This document shows positions 41,905-49,923 of a stretch of 64,000 bases of DNA, one piece after another. The position numbers and the translations under genes were made by a program. Position 1 is the first letter of the stretch. Each line of letters begins with the position of its first letter. The notes beneath the pieces are model-generated. The model saw nothing but the letters and a program-made list of their open reading frames with translations. It was not told the origin of the DNA and searched no databases. This stretch comes from Mesorhizobium sp. L-8-3. Its GTDB lineage: Bacteria > Pseudomonadota > Alphaproteobacteria > Rhizobiales > Rhizobiaceae. The stretch covers positions 186,001 through 250,000 of the forward strand of contig NZ_AP023262.1 in NCBI RefSeq assembly GCF_016756615.1, given 5' to 3'.

Positions 41905-44232
41905 TCAGGCTGCCGGCAGCAGCCTGATCGTGCTCACCGCAGCCGCATCGACGGCCGCCCGGCTGTAGAGCATCGGCACATAGTCTCCGGCGGCCCAGAT
42001 CGGTGCGAGGTCGGCATAATGCGGCGAGCGCGGGTCGCCGGACTGGCCGGGGGTGTTGATGCACACGCTCCGGTCCCAGTCGCCGACGTCGAGCACCATG
42101 CGGAAGGAGGCGCCCGAGACCAGGCGGAAATCATCCGGCCGGAACGCCGCGTTCATCGGGGTGGATTCGCTGCCGCCGATCGGAAACGGCCCGACGTCGA
42201 AAGACGTACCATCGCGCGCCGCGCCGATCGCATGCTCGAAATGCGCGACATGGATCCTGCCCCAGGCCCAGCCCGCCGCGTCGTCGCCCATCAGCGTCCG
42301 GCAGGTGCGGAAGGCGGCTGCCAGCGTGTCGCCGAGCAGCCGGTCCCGATCGCTTATGCTCATCCTGTCGGCGGGAGCCTCCAGGACCGCGAGGACGCTG
42401 GTCACATCACCCAGCCCGATGAGCAGGCGCGATGCCGGATCGGGAACCAGCCTCTCGATCACCGCCGGCCGCAGGTGTCGCGTCCACCACACCTCGAACA
42501 GCGCAGCCGCCGCACTTGCCTCGCTCAGGCGATGGTCCCACCCGGCAAGCAGCGTCATCGCTTCCCGCGCCTCCGGCGCCTCGGGCTCCACGCCGGCCAG
42601 CAGCCCGCACAGCCGGCGCGCCGGGATGGACAGCACATCCGTCTGCAGCGCCTTGGCGCTTTCCACCGAATGGATCTTTTCGGCGGCGAAACTTTCCCCG
42701 ATGCGGTGGGCGCGCGACGGCTCCACCCATTCATAACCGATCGGGCGGTTTTCATCATGCCATGCATCGGGAACGTTCATCTCGTTCGCGGTCGCGACAT
42801 AGCCTTCCGGCGGATCGAGCGTGAAAGGCAGGCTCTCGGCGGCGAGATAGCCGTCCCATTCGAAGCGCCCGTCGCCCGGCACGGCGAGCAGTCCGTCCCA
42901 GTTCGGCCGAACCGGGCTGAAACCCGCCACAACCCAGCCGATGGCACCCGAAATATCGGCATAGACCTGGTTCGTCGCCGGGACGCCCCACCCCGCCATG
43001 CCGCGGCGGAATGCGTCGAAACTATCGGCATGCATGGTCACGATGCTGCGGAAATAGGGCGCAGTGCCCGGCTCCAGCCACACCGTACGCATGGCGATCG
43101 CCTTGCGCTGCCCGGGATATTCGGCAAGCACCGGCCCGTGGCGCGTGAATTTCAGCACCAGTTCCGCCTCGCCGCCGTCCTTGAGCGCGACCTTTTCGGT
43201 GAGCACGCGCATCGGCTCCCAGCCGTCGCCGTAACGATAGAGATGCGGGTCGTCGGGATGGGTCTCGTAGGTGTAGACGTCCTCCTGGTCGTGGCCGAAG
43301 AACAGGGTCAGGCCGAACCCGGCCGTGCCGTTATGCCCCATGGAGATGCCCGGAAGCGAAGGCTCGCCGGCACCGATGCCGTCGAAGCCGGGCGCCGACA
43401 TGTGGACGATGTAGCGGAGCGACGGCACGGCATGGGTACGGTGCGGGTCGCCCGCCAGGATCGGCCGACCGGTGTCCGTGCGGCTGCCGTGCACGGCCCA
43501 GTTGTTGGAGCCTTGCGCCGCCGCCTCGCGCATCACCTCGCCCAGCGGCGACACCTTGCGCCAGGCGGCTGCATCCTCGAGCCTCGCCGCCAGTCGCTCG
43601 GGCTTGAAGGTCACCGGGGCGGTGGCGAGTTCCAGCGCATCCAGGCATTCCAGCGGCAGTGCTTCCACCTCGCGCCCGGCGGTCGCATCATGGGCCGGCT
43701 CGATGTTCTGCCGCAAAAGGTCCGCCGCCGCACCGCTCGCGGCGACGACATTCGAGCGCACCACCTCCGAGACGGCATTGCGCACCCAGCCATGGCTGCG
43801 GATGCGCACCACGTCCTCGGCCTGCCAGCGGGCCGGCCGCGTGCCCATGGCGGCGAATTCGGGCGGCAGCCGTTCGGGCTCGCGCTCGCACAGGCCGATA
43901 TAGGCATTGATGCCGGCGACGAAGCGCTCGCAGATCGCCCTGGAGTCGTCGCCATAGGACGACCATTCCCGCTCCATGTCGCCGCGATAGAGGAAGAGGC
44001 GCGCGGCCCGGTCCTGCTCCAGATAACCCGGCCCGAAATCGGCGGCGAGTTGGCCGAGCCCGCGCTTCCTGCCGAGGTCGATCTGCCACAGCCGGTCCCG
44101 CGCGGCGTTGAAGCCCTGGACAAAGAACATGTCCATCAGGCTTTCGGCCCTTATGTGGGGAATGCCCCAGCGGTCGAGCACGATGCTCGCGGGCTCCGCG
44201 AGACCTGCGACGGGAATGGTTTCATCGGCCAT
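41905..44232 (-). CDS. Penicillin acylase family protein (N-terminal nucleophile hydrolase)
   Basis: 775 residues. The alpha-subunit start is VLDRWGIPHIRAESLMDMFFVQGFNAARDRLWQIDL, the autoprocessing site is AAAQGSNNWAVHG with Ser242 as the new N-terminal nucleophile, and the beta-subunit shows GDPHRTHAVPS, GHNGTAGFGLT and PGQSGDPRSPHY near the end. The family hydrolyses amides such as penicillin G or N-acyl-homoserine lactones. No signal peptide is visible, unlike most characterised members, so it may be cytoplasmic. It stands between a sugar importer and an aldolase, with no clear metabolic link. Confidence 0.9.
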   Translation of the reverse strand: MADETIPVAGLAEPASIVLDRWGIPHIRAESLMDMFFVQGFNAARDRLWQIDLGRKRGLGQLAADFGPGYLEQDRAARLFLYRGDMEREWSSYGDDSRAICERFVAGINAYIGLCEREPERLPPEFAAMGTRPARWQAEDVVRIRSHGWVRNAVSEVVRSNVVAASGAAADLLRQNIEPAHDATAGREVEALPLECLDALELATAPVTFKPERLAARLEDAAAWRKVSPLGEVMREAAAQGSNNWAVHGSRTDTGRPILAGDPHRTHAVPSLRYIVHMSAPGFDGIGAGEPSLPGISMGHNGTAGFGLTLFFGHDQEDVYTYETHPDDPHLYRYGDGWEPMRVLTEKVALKDGGEAELVLKFTRHGPVLAEYPGQRKAIAMRTVWLEPGTAPYFRSIVTMHADSFDAFRRGMAGWGVPATNQVYADISGAIGWVVAGFSPVRPNWDGLLAVPGDGRFEWDGYLAAESLPFTLDPPEGYVATANEMNVPDAWHDENRPIGYEWVEPSRAHRIGESFAAEKIHSVESAKALQTDVLSIPARRLCGLLAGVEPEAPEAREAMTLLAGWDHRLSEASAAAALFEVWWTRHLRPAVIERLVPDPASRLLIGLGDVTSVLAVLEAPADRMSISDRDRLLGDTLAAAFRTCRTLMGDDAAGWAWGRIHVAHFEHAIGAARDGTSFDVGPFPIGGSESTPMNAAFRPDDFRLVSGASFRMVLDVGDWDRSVCINTPGQSGDPRSPHYADLAPIWAAGDYVPMLYSRAAVDAAAVSTIRLLPAA

Positions 44233-44371
44233 GACATGCTTCTCCGGGCGAGGTGAGAGCGCCGCGTTGCGCGACGACCCGGATGGACTAGCATGAAGCC
44301 CCGGCGGGCTCCATTTCCCTTCGATCAGGAATGGAGATGGAGCCCGGGCTTCGAGTGGGAGCCGGCCGCGC

Positions 44372-46426
44372 CTAGCGCAGTACCGCCGCGATGTTGCCGC
44401 CGTCGACCGTGGTCACGTCGCCGGTGGTGCGATCGGCAAGCGCATGGTGCAGGAAGGCCTGCGCCACATGCTCGGCCGTCACCTCCAGGCCAAGCAGGTT
44501 GCCGGACATGTAGTCCTTCTCCGACAGGCCGCGCGCCTTGGAACGGCTGGCGATCATGTCGTCGGTCAAGAGGCCCGAACGGATGCGGTCGGCATTGACC
44601 GCGTTGGAGCGCACGCCGATCGCGCCATATTCCAGCGCATATTGCCGCGACAGGAAGAGCGTCGCCGCCTTGGGCAGGCCATAGGCGCCGAATTTCGGAC
44701 CCGGGTTGACGGCCTGCTTCGAGGTGTTGAAGAGCAGCACGCCGCCGGTGCCCTGCTGCTTGAAGATGCGCACCGCATTCTGCGCGGCATTCTGATGGGC
44801 GAAGAAGTTCAGCTCGAAGCTCTTGCGCAGCAGGGCGTCGTCGATCTCTCCGATGCCGCCCTCCCAGGCAGCGCCCGCATTGGACACCAGAATATCGAGA
44901 CCGCCATAGACCGCCACCGCCCGGTCGAAAGCCGTGCGCAGCGCCGCCGGATCGGTGATGTCGCAGCCGACGCCGATGGAATCGTTCCCCGCTTTGCTGG
45001 CGACCTCGGCCGCCTTGTCGGCGTCGAGGTCGACAACCACCACATGCGCGCCGTTGGCGGCGAACAGCTTTGCCGTGGCCGCGCCGATGGCGCCGGCGCC
45101 GCCGGTGATCAGGACCACCTGGCCGGTGAGCGGCTTCGGCTTGTTCGAGGCGAGCTTGGCCTGTTCCAGCGACCAGTATTCGAGGCCGAACAGCTCGGCA
45201 TGGGTGAGCGGCTGGAACGTGCCGACCGCCTCGGCCCCGCGCACCGCCTCGATCCACATTTCGCCGACGTCGGAGGCGATCTTCGCGTCCTTCAGCGTAC
45301 GGCCGTGACCGAACATGCCGAGGCCGGGCACCAGGGTCAGGCGCGGCATGGGGTCGAGCATCGTGCGCCTGACGTCGTCGAGCTTGTCGTTGGTCTCGAA
45401 ATAGCTGGTGTAGCCGGCCACGAATCCGGCGACATGCTTGCGGATCTCGGCCGGATAGGCGTCGAGCTTCGCGGCATCGGGTGCCGGCAGCACCATCGGC
45501 CCTGTCTTGATGCGGATCGAAAGATCGGGCGTCGAGACACCCGTCCTGGCGAGTTCGGTTAGGCGCGGCGAGGAAAGGAACTCGACGATCGCGGGCGAGG
45601 TGCGGAAGTCGCTCACCATGCGGTCAAAGGCGCCCTCGCCGCGGTCGAAGGCCACGGCGCCGCGCAGCGCCGAGGCGAAGTCCGCCGCCCCGGCGACCTC
45701 TTTGGGCAGCTCGATCGGCTTCGCGGCGGCCTTGCCGTTCCGGGCCACATAGTCCTCGGCGACCGTGACATAGTGGATCATCCGGTCATAGGCTTGCCTG
45801 GCGTTGTCGCCGAAGGTGAAGATGCCGTGCTTGTCGAGGATCAGGCCTTCCACCGAGGGGTCGGCGTCGAAGATGTCGGCGGCCGCCTTGGCGAGGTCGA
45901 AGCCCGGCTTGATATAGGGCACGAAGCCCATCCTGGGACCGAACACCTTGCGGCTCAGCGCCTCGCTGTCGGGCTGGTCGACGATCGCGAGGATCGCCGT
46001 CGAATGGGTGTGGTCGACGAATTTGTGCGGCAGGAAGGCGTGGAGCAGCGTCTCGACCGACGGATTGGGCGAGGACGGATCGATCAGGTTGGCGCGCTGC
46101 AGGGCCACCATATCCTCGTCGGAGAGCTTGTCCAGCGCGCGCGCCTTCAGCAGCGCCCCGAGCTTCACCGCCGGCAGGCCCTGCGGCTCGATGACGGCCA
46201 TGTCCCAGCCGCTGCCCTTGACGCAGAGCACGTCCCAGCTGTCGCCCACGAGGTCGGTGACGCGGCTCTTCACAGAAGTGTTGCCGCCGCCATGCAGCAC
46301 CAGCCGCGGCTCGCCGCCGAGCAGCCGGGTTGTGTAGACCCGCAGCGCGAGGTCGCGGTCGACGCCCTTCTTGGCGTAGTCCGCGACGAGGGCTTCGGCT
46401 GTGGCATCGTTCCAGAGATTCTTCAT
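44372..46426 (-). CDS. Bifunctional class II aldolase / short-chain dehydrogenase
   Basis: 684 residues in two parts. Residues ~1-420 form a class II aldolase (LHGGGNTSVK, VKGSGWDMA, zinc ligands in FVDHTHSTAILAI and LDKHGIFTFG). Residues ~435-684 form an SDR (GQVVLITGGAGAIGAATAKLF, VSNAGAAWEGG, YGLPKAATLF with Tyr and Lys). Such fusions are annotated as rhamnulose-1-phosphate aldolase/lactaldehyde dehydrogenase. With mtnK and mtnA nearby, cleavage of 5-methylthioribulose- or 5-deoxyribulose-1-phosphate to DHAP and an aldehyde, then oxidised or reduced by the SDR part, is an attractive alternative. No rhamnose isomerase or kinase is seen here. Confidence 0.9.
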   Translation of the reverse strand: MKNLWNDATAEALVADYAKKGVDRDLALRVYTTRLLGGEPRLVLHGGGNTSVKSRVTDLVGDSWDVLCVKGSGWDMAVIEPQGLPAVKLGALLKARALDKLSDEDMVALQRANLIDPSSPNPSVETLLHAFLPHKFVDHTHSTAILAIVDQPDSEALSRKVFGPRMGFVPYIKPGFDLAKAAADIFDADPSVEGLILDKHGIFTFGDNARQAYDRMIHYVTVAEDYVARNGKAAAKPIELPKEVAGAADFASALRGAVAFDRGEGAFDRMVSDFRTSPAIVEFLSSPRLTELARTGVSTPDLSIRIKTGPMVLPAPDAAKLDAYPAEIRKHVAGFVAGYTSYFETNDKLDDVRRTMLDPMPRLTLVPGLGMFGHGRTLKDAKIASDVGEMWIEAVRGAEAVGTFQPLTHAELFGLEYWSLEQAKLASNKPKPLTGQVVLITGGAGAIGAATAKLFAANGAHVVVVDLDADKAAEVASKAGNDSIGVGCDITDPAALRTAFDRAVAVYGGLDILVSNAGAAWEGGIGEIDDALLRKSFELNFFAHQNAAQNAVRIFKQQGTGGVLLFNTSKQAVNPGPKFGAYGLPKAATLFLSRQYALEYGAIGVRSNAVNADRIRSGLLTDDMIASRSKARGLSEKDYMSGNLLGLEVTAEHVAQAFLHHALADRTTGDVTTVDGGNIAAVLR

Positions 46427-46512
46427 GTCCGTTCTTCTTGCTGATCGTTCATGGGGCCGGCTTCCGCAAGTGGAAAACCGGGAGCGAAATTAGTACTTTG
46501 GCCCCGAGGCTA

Positions 46513-46675
46513 GCCCCTCATCCGCCTGCCGGCACCTTCTCCCCGCAAGCGGGGAGAAGACCGACGTCTCGTTCGGTTTCGCCAATCTCCAGCGTTGCAG
46601 AGCTGGCACCGACATCGCTGCAAGCTGTCTTCTCCCCGCCTGCGGGGAGAAGGTGCCGGCAGGCGGATGAGGGGC
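46513..46675. repeat. Long inverted repeat with 47-bp arms
   Basis: 46513-46559 and 46629-46675 are reverse complements over 47 bp with one mismatch, separated by 69 nt. Each arm contains its own smaller hairpin (CTTCTCCCCGC and GCGGGGAGAAG). It lies between the regulator's end and the aldolase start, both on the minus strand, and could terminate or separate the two transcripts. Confidence 0.8.
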
Positions 46676-46687
46676 ATTGCGCGACGG

Positions 46688-47674
46688 TCAAGGCCTGCCT
46701 CCGCCTGTATATGCCCTGACCGTGACCGAATTTTTTCCGGCCCGGTCGAGCAGCTTGCGGGCCATCCAGGCGGTGGTCACGAGATGCGTGCAGAGGCCGC
46801 CGGCGAGCGCGGCACCCAGCGGCTCCAGCTTGGCGGCTTCATGCGCCACCATGAGGCGCCTCGGAATGGCCCGGATCGAGGCGAGGTCTGCGGAGATGAC
46901 GCGCCTGTTGTAGCTGCAGTCGAGCAGTTTGCCCTCCCGGTCGATCAGCTGGCCGGCGATCACGCCGGTCGCTCCTTCCGCCTTCAGCGCGCGGATCTCG
47001 GCCGGCGTGAGGGCGCCGCATTTCATGAGGTGGCTGTCCTCGTCGACGCTGCCCACCGAATAGAGCGCAAGGTTGCATTCGGCGATGCCGGCGAGCTGCT
47101 CGCGGATGACGGGCTCCTCGCGAAGCGCCTCGGCGAGGCCCTGCGTGGTCAGCACCAGCGGTGCATAGAAATTGAGGCCCTTGGCGTTGAGGCGGCGGGC
47201 GATCTCCATCGTGCACTGGTCGGGGCGATAGGAATAAGGCGCCCCCAGATTGCCGCAGAGCTGGACGACGGTGACATCCTGCAGATCGGCATAGGACATG
47301 ACGTCGGCGATGGCATAGACGGTGTGCCCCCAAGCGATGCCGATCCTGTCGCCGCGCCGCACCAGCTCCAGGAAAACGGCAGACGCCACCAGCGGTACCT
47401 CGGCCTGGTCGCCGGACGCATCCGCATGCGGCACGACCCACACGCCGTCGAGCCCGAAAGCATCCTCGAGCTCGCGCGCCAGCACGTCCTCGGCGAAGAG
47501 CTGCGTGGAGGTCGAGATGCTGACGATGCCCGTTTCGCGCGCCTTGCGCAGATACATGGCGACGGAAGCGCGTGAGATGTCGAGCTTCCTCGCGACCTCG
47601 TCCTGGCGCAGGCCGTGGGTATAATAAAGCCAGGCGGCTTTATGGATGATCTGTTCGGCCGGCCGGATCGGCAT
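46688..47674 (-). CDS. SorC/DeoR family sugar-binding transcriptional regulator
   Basis: 328 residues from ATG 47674. The N-terminal HTH is KAAWLYYTHGLRQDEVARKLDISRASVAMYLRKARETGIV, typical of SorC proteins. The effector domain has VVPHADASGDQAEVPLVASAVFLELVRRGDRIGIAWG and VVQLCGNLGAPY, the phosphosugar-binding region. SorC regulators sense phosphorylated sugars. It lies upstream of the aldolase/SDR gene on the same strand, and two direct repeats lie 21-50 bp before its start, consistent with autoregulation. Confidence 0.92.
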   Translation of the reverse strand: MPIRPAEQIIHKAAWLYYTHGLRQDEVARKLDISRASVAMYLRKARETGIVSISTSTQLFAEDVLARELEDAFGLDGVWVVPHADASGDQAEVPLVASAVFLELVRRGDRIGIAWGHTVYAIADVMSYADLQDVTVVQLCGNLGAPYSYRPDQCTMEIARRLNAKGLNFYAPLVLTTQGLAEALREEPVIREQLAGIAECNLALYSVGSVDEDSHLMKCGALTPAEIRALKAEGATGVIAGQLIDREGKLLDCSYNRRVISADLASIRAIPRRLMVAHEAAKLEPLGAALAGGLCTHLVTTAWMARKLLDRAGKNSVTVRAYTGGGRP

Positions 47675-47694
47675 GGCGGTCTTCTCCCGTCTTC

Positions 47695-47724
47695 GACAAT
47701 AGTCACGACCGCTGACAAAAGTCA
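47695..47724. promoter_or_regulatory. Direct repeats GACAATAGTCA / GACAAAAGTCA upstream of the SorC gene
   Basis: Two near-identical 11-mers (47695-47705 and 47714-47724) have a 19-bp period, about two helical turns, in the region between the divergent SorC and aldo/keto reductase genes. Each is itself an imperfect dyad (GAC and GTC ends). The half-site TGACAA is shared with the inverted repeat at 37530-37558. Confidence 0.55.
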
Positions 47725-47945
47725 AACAGACAGAGCCGAGACGTTTGCGAAGGCCGGATGTCGACATATCAGATGGCGCGCGACGTCAGTCGCGGGCGCG
47801 GGGCTGCCGCCTGCACCCCGAAACGCGATCCGCTGGCCGCATCGTTCGCGGAGAGAGGGCCTTTGCGCGATCCCCGCTGCATGCAAGGATCGAAACCAAC
47901 GCCGGATGGCGTCCTCCCGAAGTAAAGAAATCCCGGAGATCCACA

Positions 47946-48893
47946 ATGGAAAAACGACGGCTCGGCCGCACGGACCTTCACATCGCCCCGCTGGTCTTCG
48001 GCGCCAACGTCTTCGGCTGGACGGCCGACGAGAAGACATCCTTCGACCTGCTCGACCGCTTCGCCGGCGCCGGCTTCGACACGATCGACACGGCCGACGT
48101 CTATTCGCGCTGGGCGCCGGGCAATTCCGGCGGCGAATCCGAGACCATCATCGGCAAATGGATGAAGGCCCGCGGCAACCGCGACAAGGTCGTGGTCGTC
48201 ACCAAAGTCGGCTCCGATCTCGGCGAAGGCAGGAAGGGCCTGTCGGCCGCCTATGTCGAAGAGGCCGTCGACGCGTCGCTGAAGCGGCTCCAGACCGACG
48301 TGATCGACCTCTATCTCTCGCACTGGCCGGATGCTTCCGTTCCCTATGAGGAGACGCTCGGCGCCTATCAGCGTCTCATCGCCAAGGGCAAGATCCGTCA
48401 TGCGGGGGCCTCCAACCTCGACGCCGCCCAGTTCCGGGAAGCGCTCGACGTGGCGAAGGCGAAATCCCTGCCGCGCTACGAGGTGCTGCAACCCGGCTAC
48501 AATCTCTATGATCGGGCGGAATTCGAGGGGCCGCTGCGCGACCTGGCAATAGCCGAGGAGATCGGCGTCATCACCTATTTCAGCCTGGCCAAGGGTTTCC
48601 TGTCGGGCAAATACCGCAGCGAGGCGGATCTCGGCCGGAGCGCCCGCGGCGAGGGCGTGAAGCAATATCTCAACGAGCGCGGCTGGCGCATCGTGGCTGC
48701 GCTCGAGGCGGTAGCGGCGCGGCACGAGGCCAAGCCGGCCGAGATCGCGCTCGCCTGGCTGATCGCCCGCCCCGGCGTCACCGCCCCGATCGCCAGCGCC
48801 ACCTCGCTGCCGCAGGTCGATAGCCTGATCCGCTCGGCCTCGATCGCTCTTTCGGCCGCCGATATCGAAGAACTGGACAAGGCGAGCGCCTGA
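47946..48893 (+). CDS. Aldo/keto reductase
   Basis: 315 residues from ATG 47946 (GGAGATCC upstream). TIM-barrel AKR with the full tetrad: Asp and Tyr in FDTIDTADVYSRW, Lys in VVVTKVGSD and His in YLSHWPD. The NADP-binding end PIASATSLPQVDSL is present. It reduces or oxidises small aldehydes or sugars. Divergent from the SorC gene and sharing its repeats, it may handle the aldehyde released by the neighbouring aldolase. The specificity is unknown. Confidence 0.93.
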   Translation: MEKRRLGRTDLHIAPLVFGANVFGWTADEKTSFDLLDRFAGAGFDTIDTADVYSRWAPGNSGGESETIIGKWMKARGNRDKVVVVTKVGSDLGEGRKGLSAAYVEEAVDASLKRLQTDVIDLYLSHWPDASVPYEETLGAYQRLIAKGKIRHAGASNLDAAQFREALDVAKAKSLPRYEVLQPGYNLYDRAEFEGPLRDLAIAEEIGVITYFSLAKGFLSGKYRSEADLGRSARGEGVKQYLNERGWRIVAALEAVAARHEAKPAEIALAWLIARPGVTAPIASATSLPQVDSLIRSASIALSAADIEELDKASA

Positions 48894-49146
48894 TCGAACC
48901 GGCGCGGCCCGTGGCGATGTCCGGGCCGCATCCCGAAGCGGGATGTTCAGGCAAGAGCGCACGGCGGTATCGCGTCCGCATCGGGGATGCACCGCGAGCG
49001 CCGGCGTTTGCTGCCGCAGACCAACCTCCAGGCACGGCCGACCTCCGGTTGAATTTCGGCCGGCGGCCCAGGGATGTCGAAATTGCGGCCGTGGCCGTGG
49101 CTGCCGGACCTACAGTCCTCCAAACGCGTAAACTTGAAGGCCCCAG
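48894..49146. other. Intergenic, small hairpin only
   Basis: After the aldo/keto reductase gene CATCCCGAAGCGGGATG (48930-48946) forms a short perfect hairpin that may end the transcript. No gene is seen before the Irr-type palindrome. Confidence 0.4.
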
Positions 49147-49163
49147 TTTAGAATTATTCTAAG
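49147..49163. promoter_or_regulatory. ICE/Irr-box palindrome upstream of the iron locus
   Basis: TTAGAATTATTCTAA (49148-49162) is a perfect 15-bp palindrome within TTTAGAATTATTCTAAG and fits the iron-control element bound by Irr in Rhizobiales. It lies 244 bp upstream of the first gene of the imelysin-bacterioferritin cluster and points to haem/iron-status control through Irr. Irr can repress or activate depending on position, and the direction here is not known. Confidence 0.8.
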
Positions 49164-49406
49164 CTATTGATTTGAAGGCGGTTTTGCCGAATTGGATTGA
49201 CTTTTCGGGTCGCCGCGGCATAAACACCCCGATATGAACCTTTGATGTCTGGGCCTTGAACCCTTTCGATTGGAGGATGAGGTGTCCGCCGTACCCGGAT
49301 CGCGCCCTTGCGCGGTTTTCCTGCCAGTACCCTGCCCACGAGGATCGAGCGTGTTTCGTTTCAGCACGCGTGCGACCGCTCGCGCGGGTCGGACGGAACG
49401 GCGTTC

Positions 49407-49913
49407 ATGACCATCCGGATCGGCGACATCAACGGCCACAACGGCTGCTATTTCGACCGCGTGCCCGAGAAGCTGGTGCTGGAAGGCTATCGCCGCTGGC
49501 TGGCCGGCTACGACACGGGTTCGGTCACGCCCTGGGAAATGAGCTGGGCGCTCTACACGCAGCTCCTGGGCGGCGCCGAGGGCCGCCGGGCGCTTTCGGA
49601 GCTGTCGCACTTCGTGCGCACCCTGCGCCATTGCGCCGCCTGCCCGCTCTCGAGCTTTCCCTTCGGCGCGCATCATGTCTGCCGCGACGAATGCCTGGCG
49701 CTCGGTCTCATAGCCGCCTTGCAGCATGACGACGCCGCGGCAGCCTCCGCATGCCTCGACGCCATGTCGTGCCCGGCGCGCCGGGCCGAGGTGCGCGAGG
49801 CGGCCGCCGGCTTTGCCGACACGCTGGCGGGCCTGCGCCAACATCTTCTGCCCATTCCCGTGCATGCCATCGAGGATGTGCTTGCCCGCGCCGGGCACGC
49901 GACCGTTCACTGA
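49407..49913 (+). CDS. Conserved hypothetical protein with Cys motif, first gene of iron cluster
   Basis: 168 residues from ATG 49407; an in-frame ATG at 49308 would add an unlikely Arg-rich leader. The central part has a Cys/His set HCAACPLSSFPFGAHHVC followed by RDEC, and a further SCPARRAEV Cys nearer the C-terminus, which could hold metal or an Fe-S cluster. There is no signal peptide. It is 10 bp ahead of the imelysin gene and downstream of the ICE box, so it is very likely co-regulated and iron-related. I do not recognise the family. Confidence 0.75.
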   Translation: MTIRIGDINGHNGCYFDRVPEKLVLEGYRRWLAGYDTGSVTPWEMSWALYTQLLGGAEGRRALSELSHFVRTLRHCAACPLSSFPFGAHHVCRDECLALGLIAALQHDDAAAASACLDAMSCPARRAEVREAAAGFADTLAGLRQHLLPIPVHAIEDVLARAGHATVH

Positions 49914-49923
49914 GGAGAACAGA

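Noticed and set aside
44372..46426. Plain rhamnose catabolism locus
   Set aside because: No rhamnose isomerase, kinase, mutarotase or second permease is nearby; mtnK and mtnA suggest another substrate, though rhamnulose-1-phosphate aldolase activity cannot be excluded.
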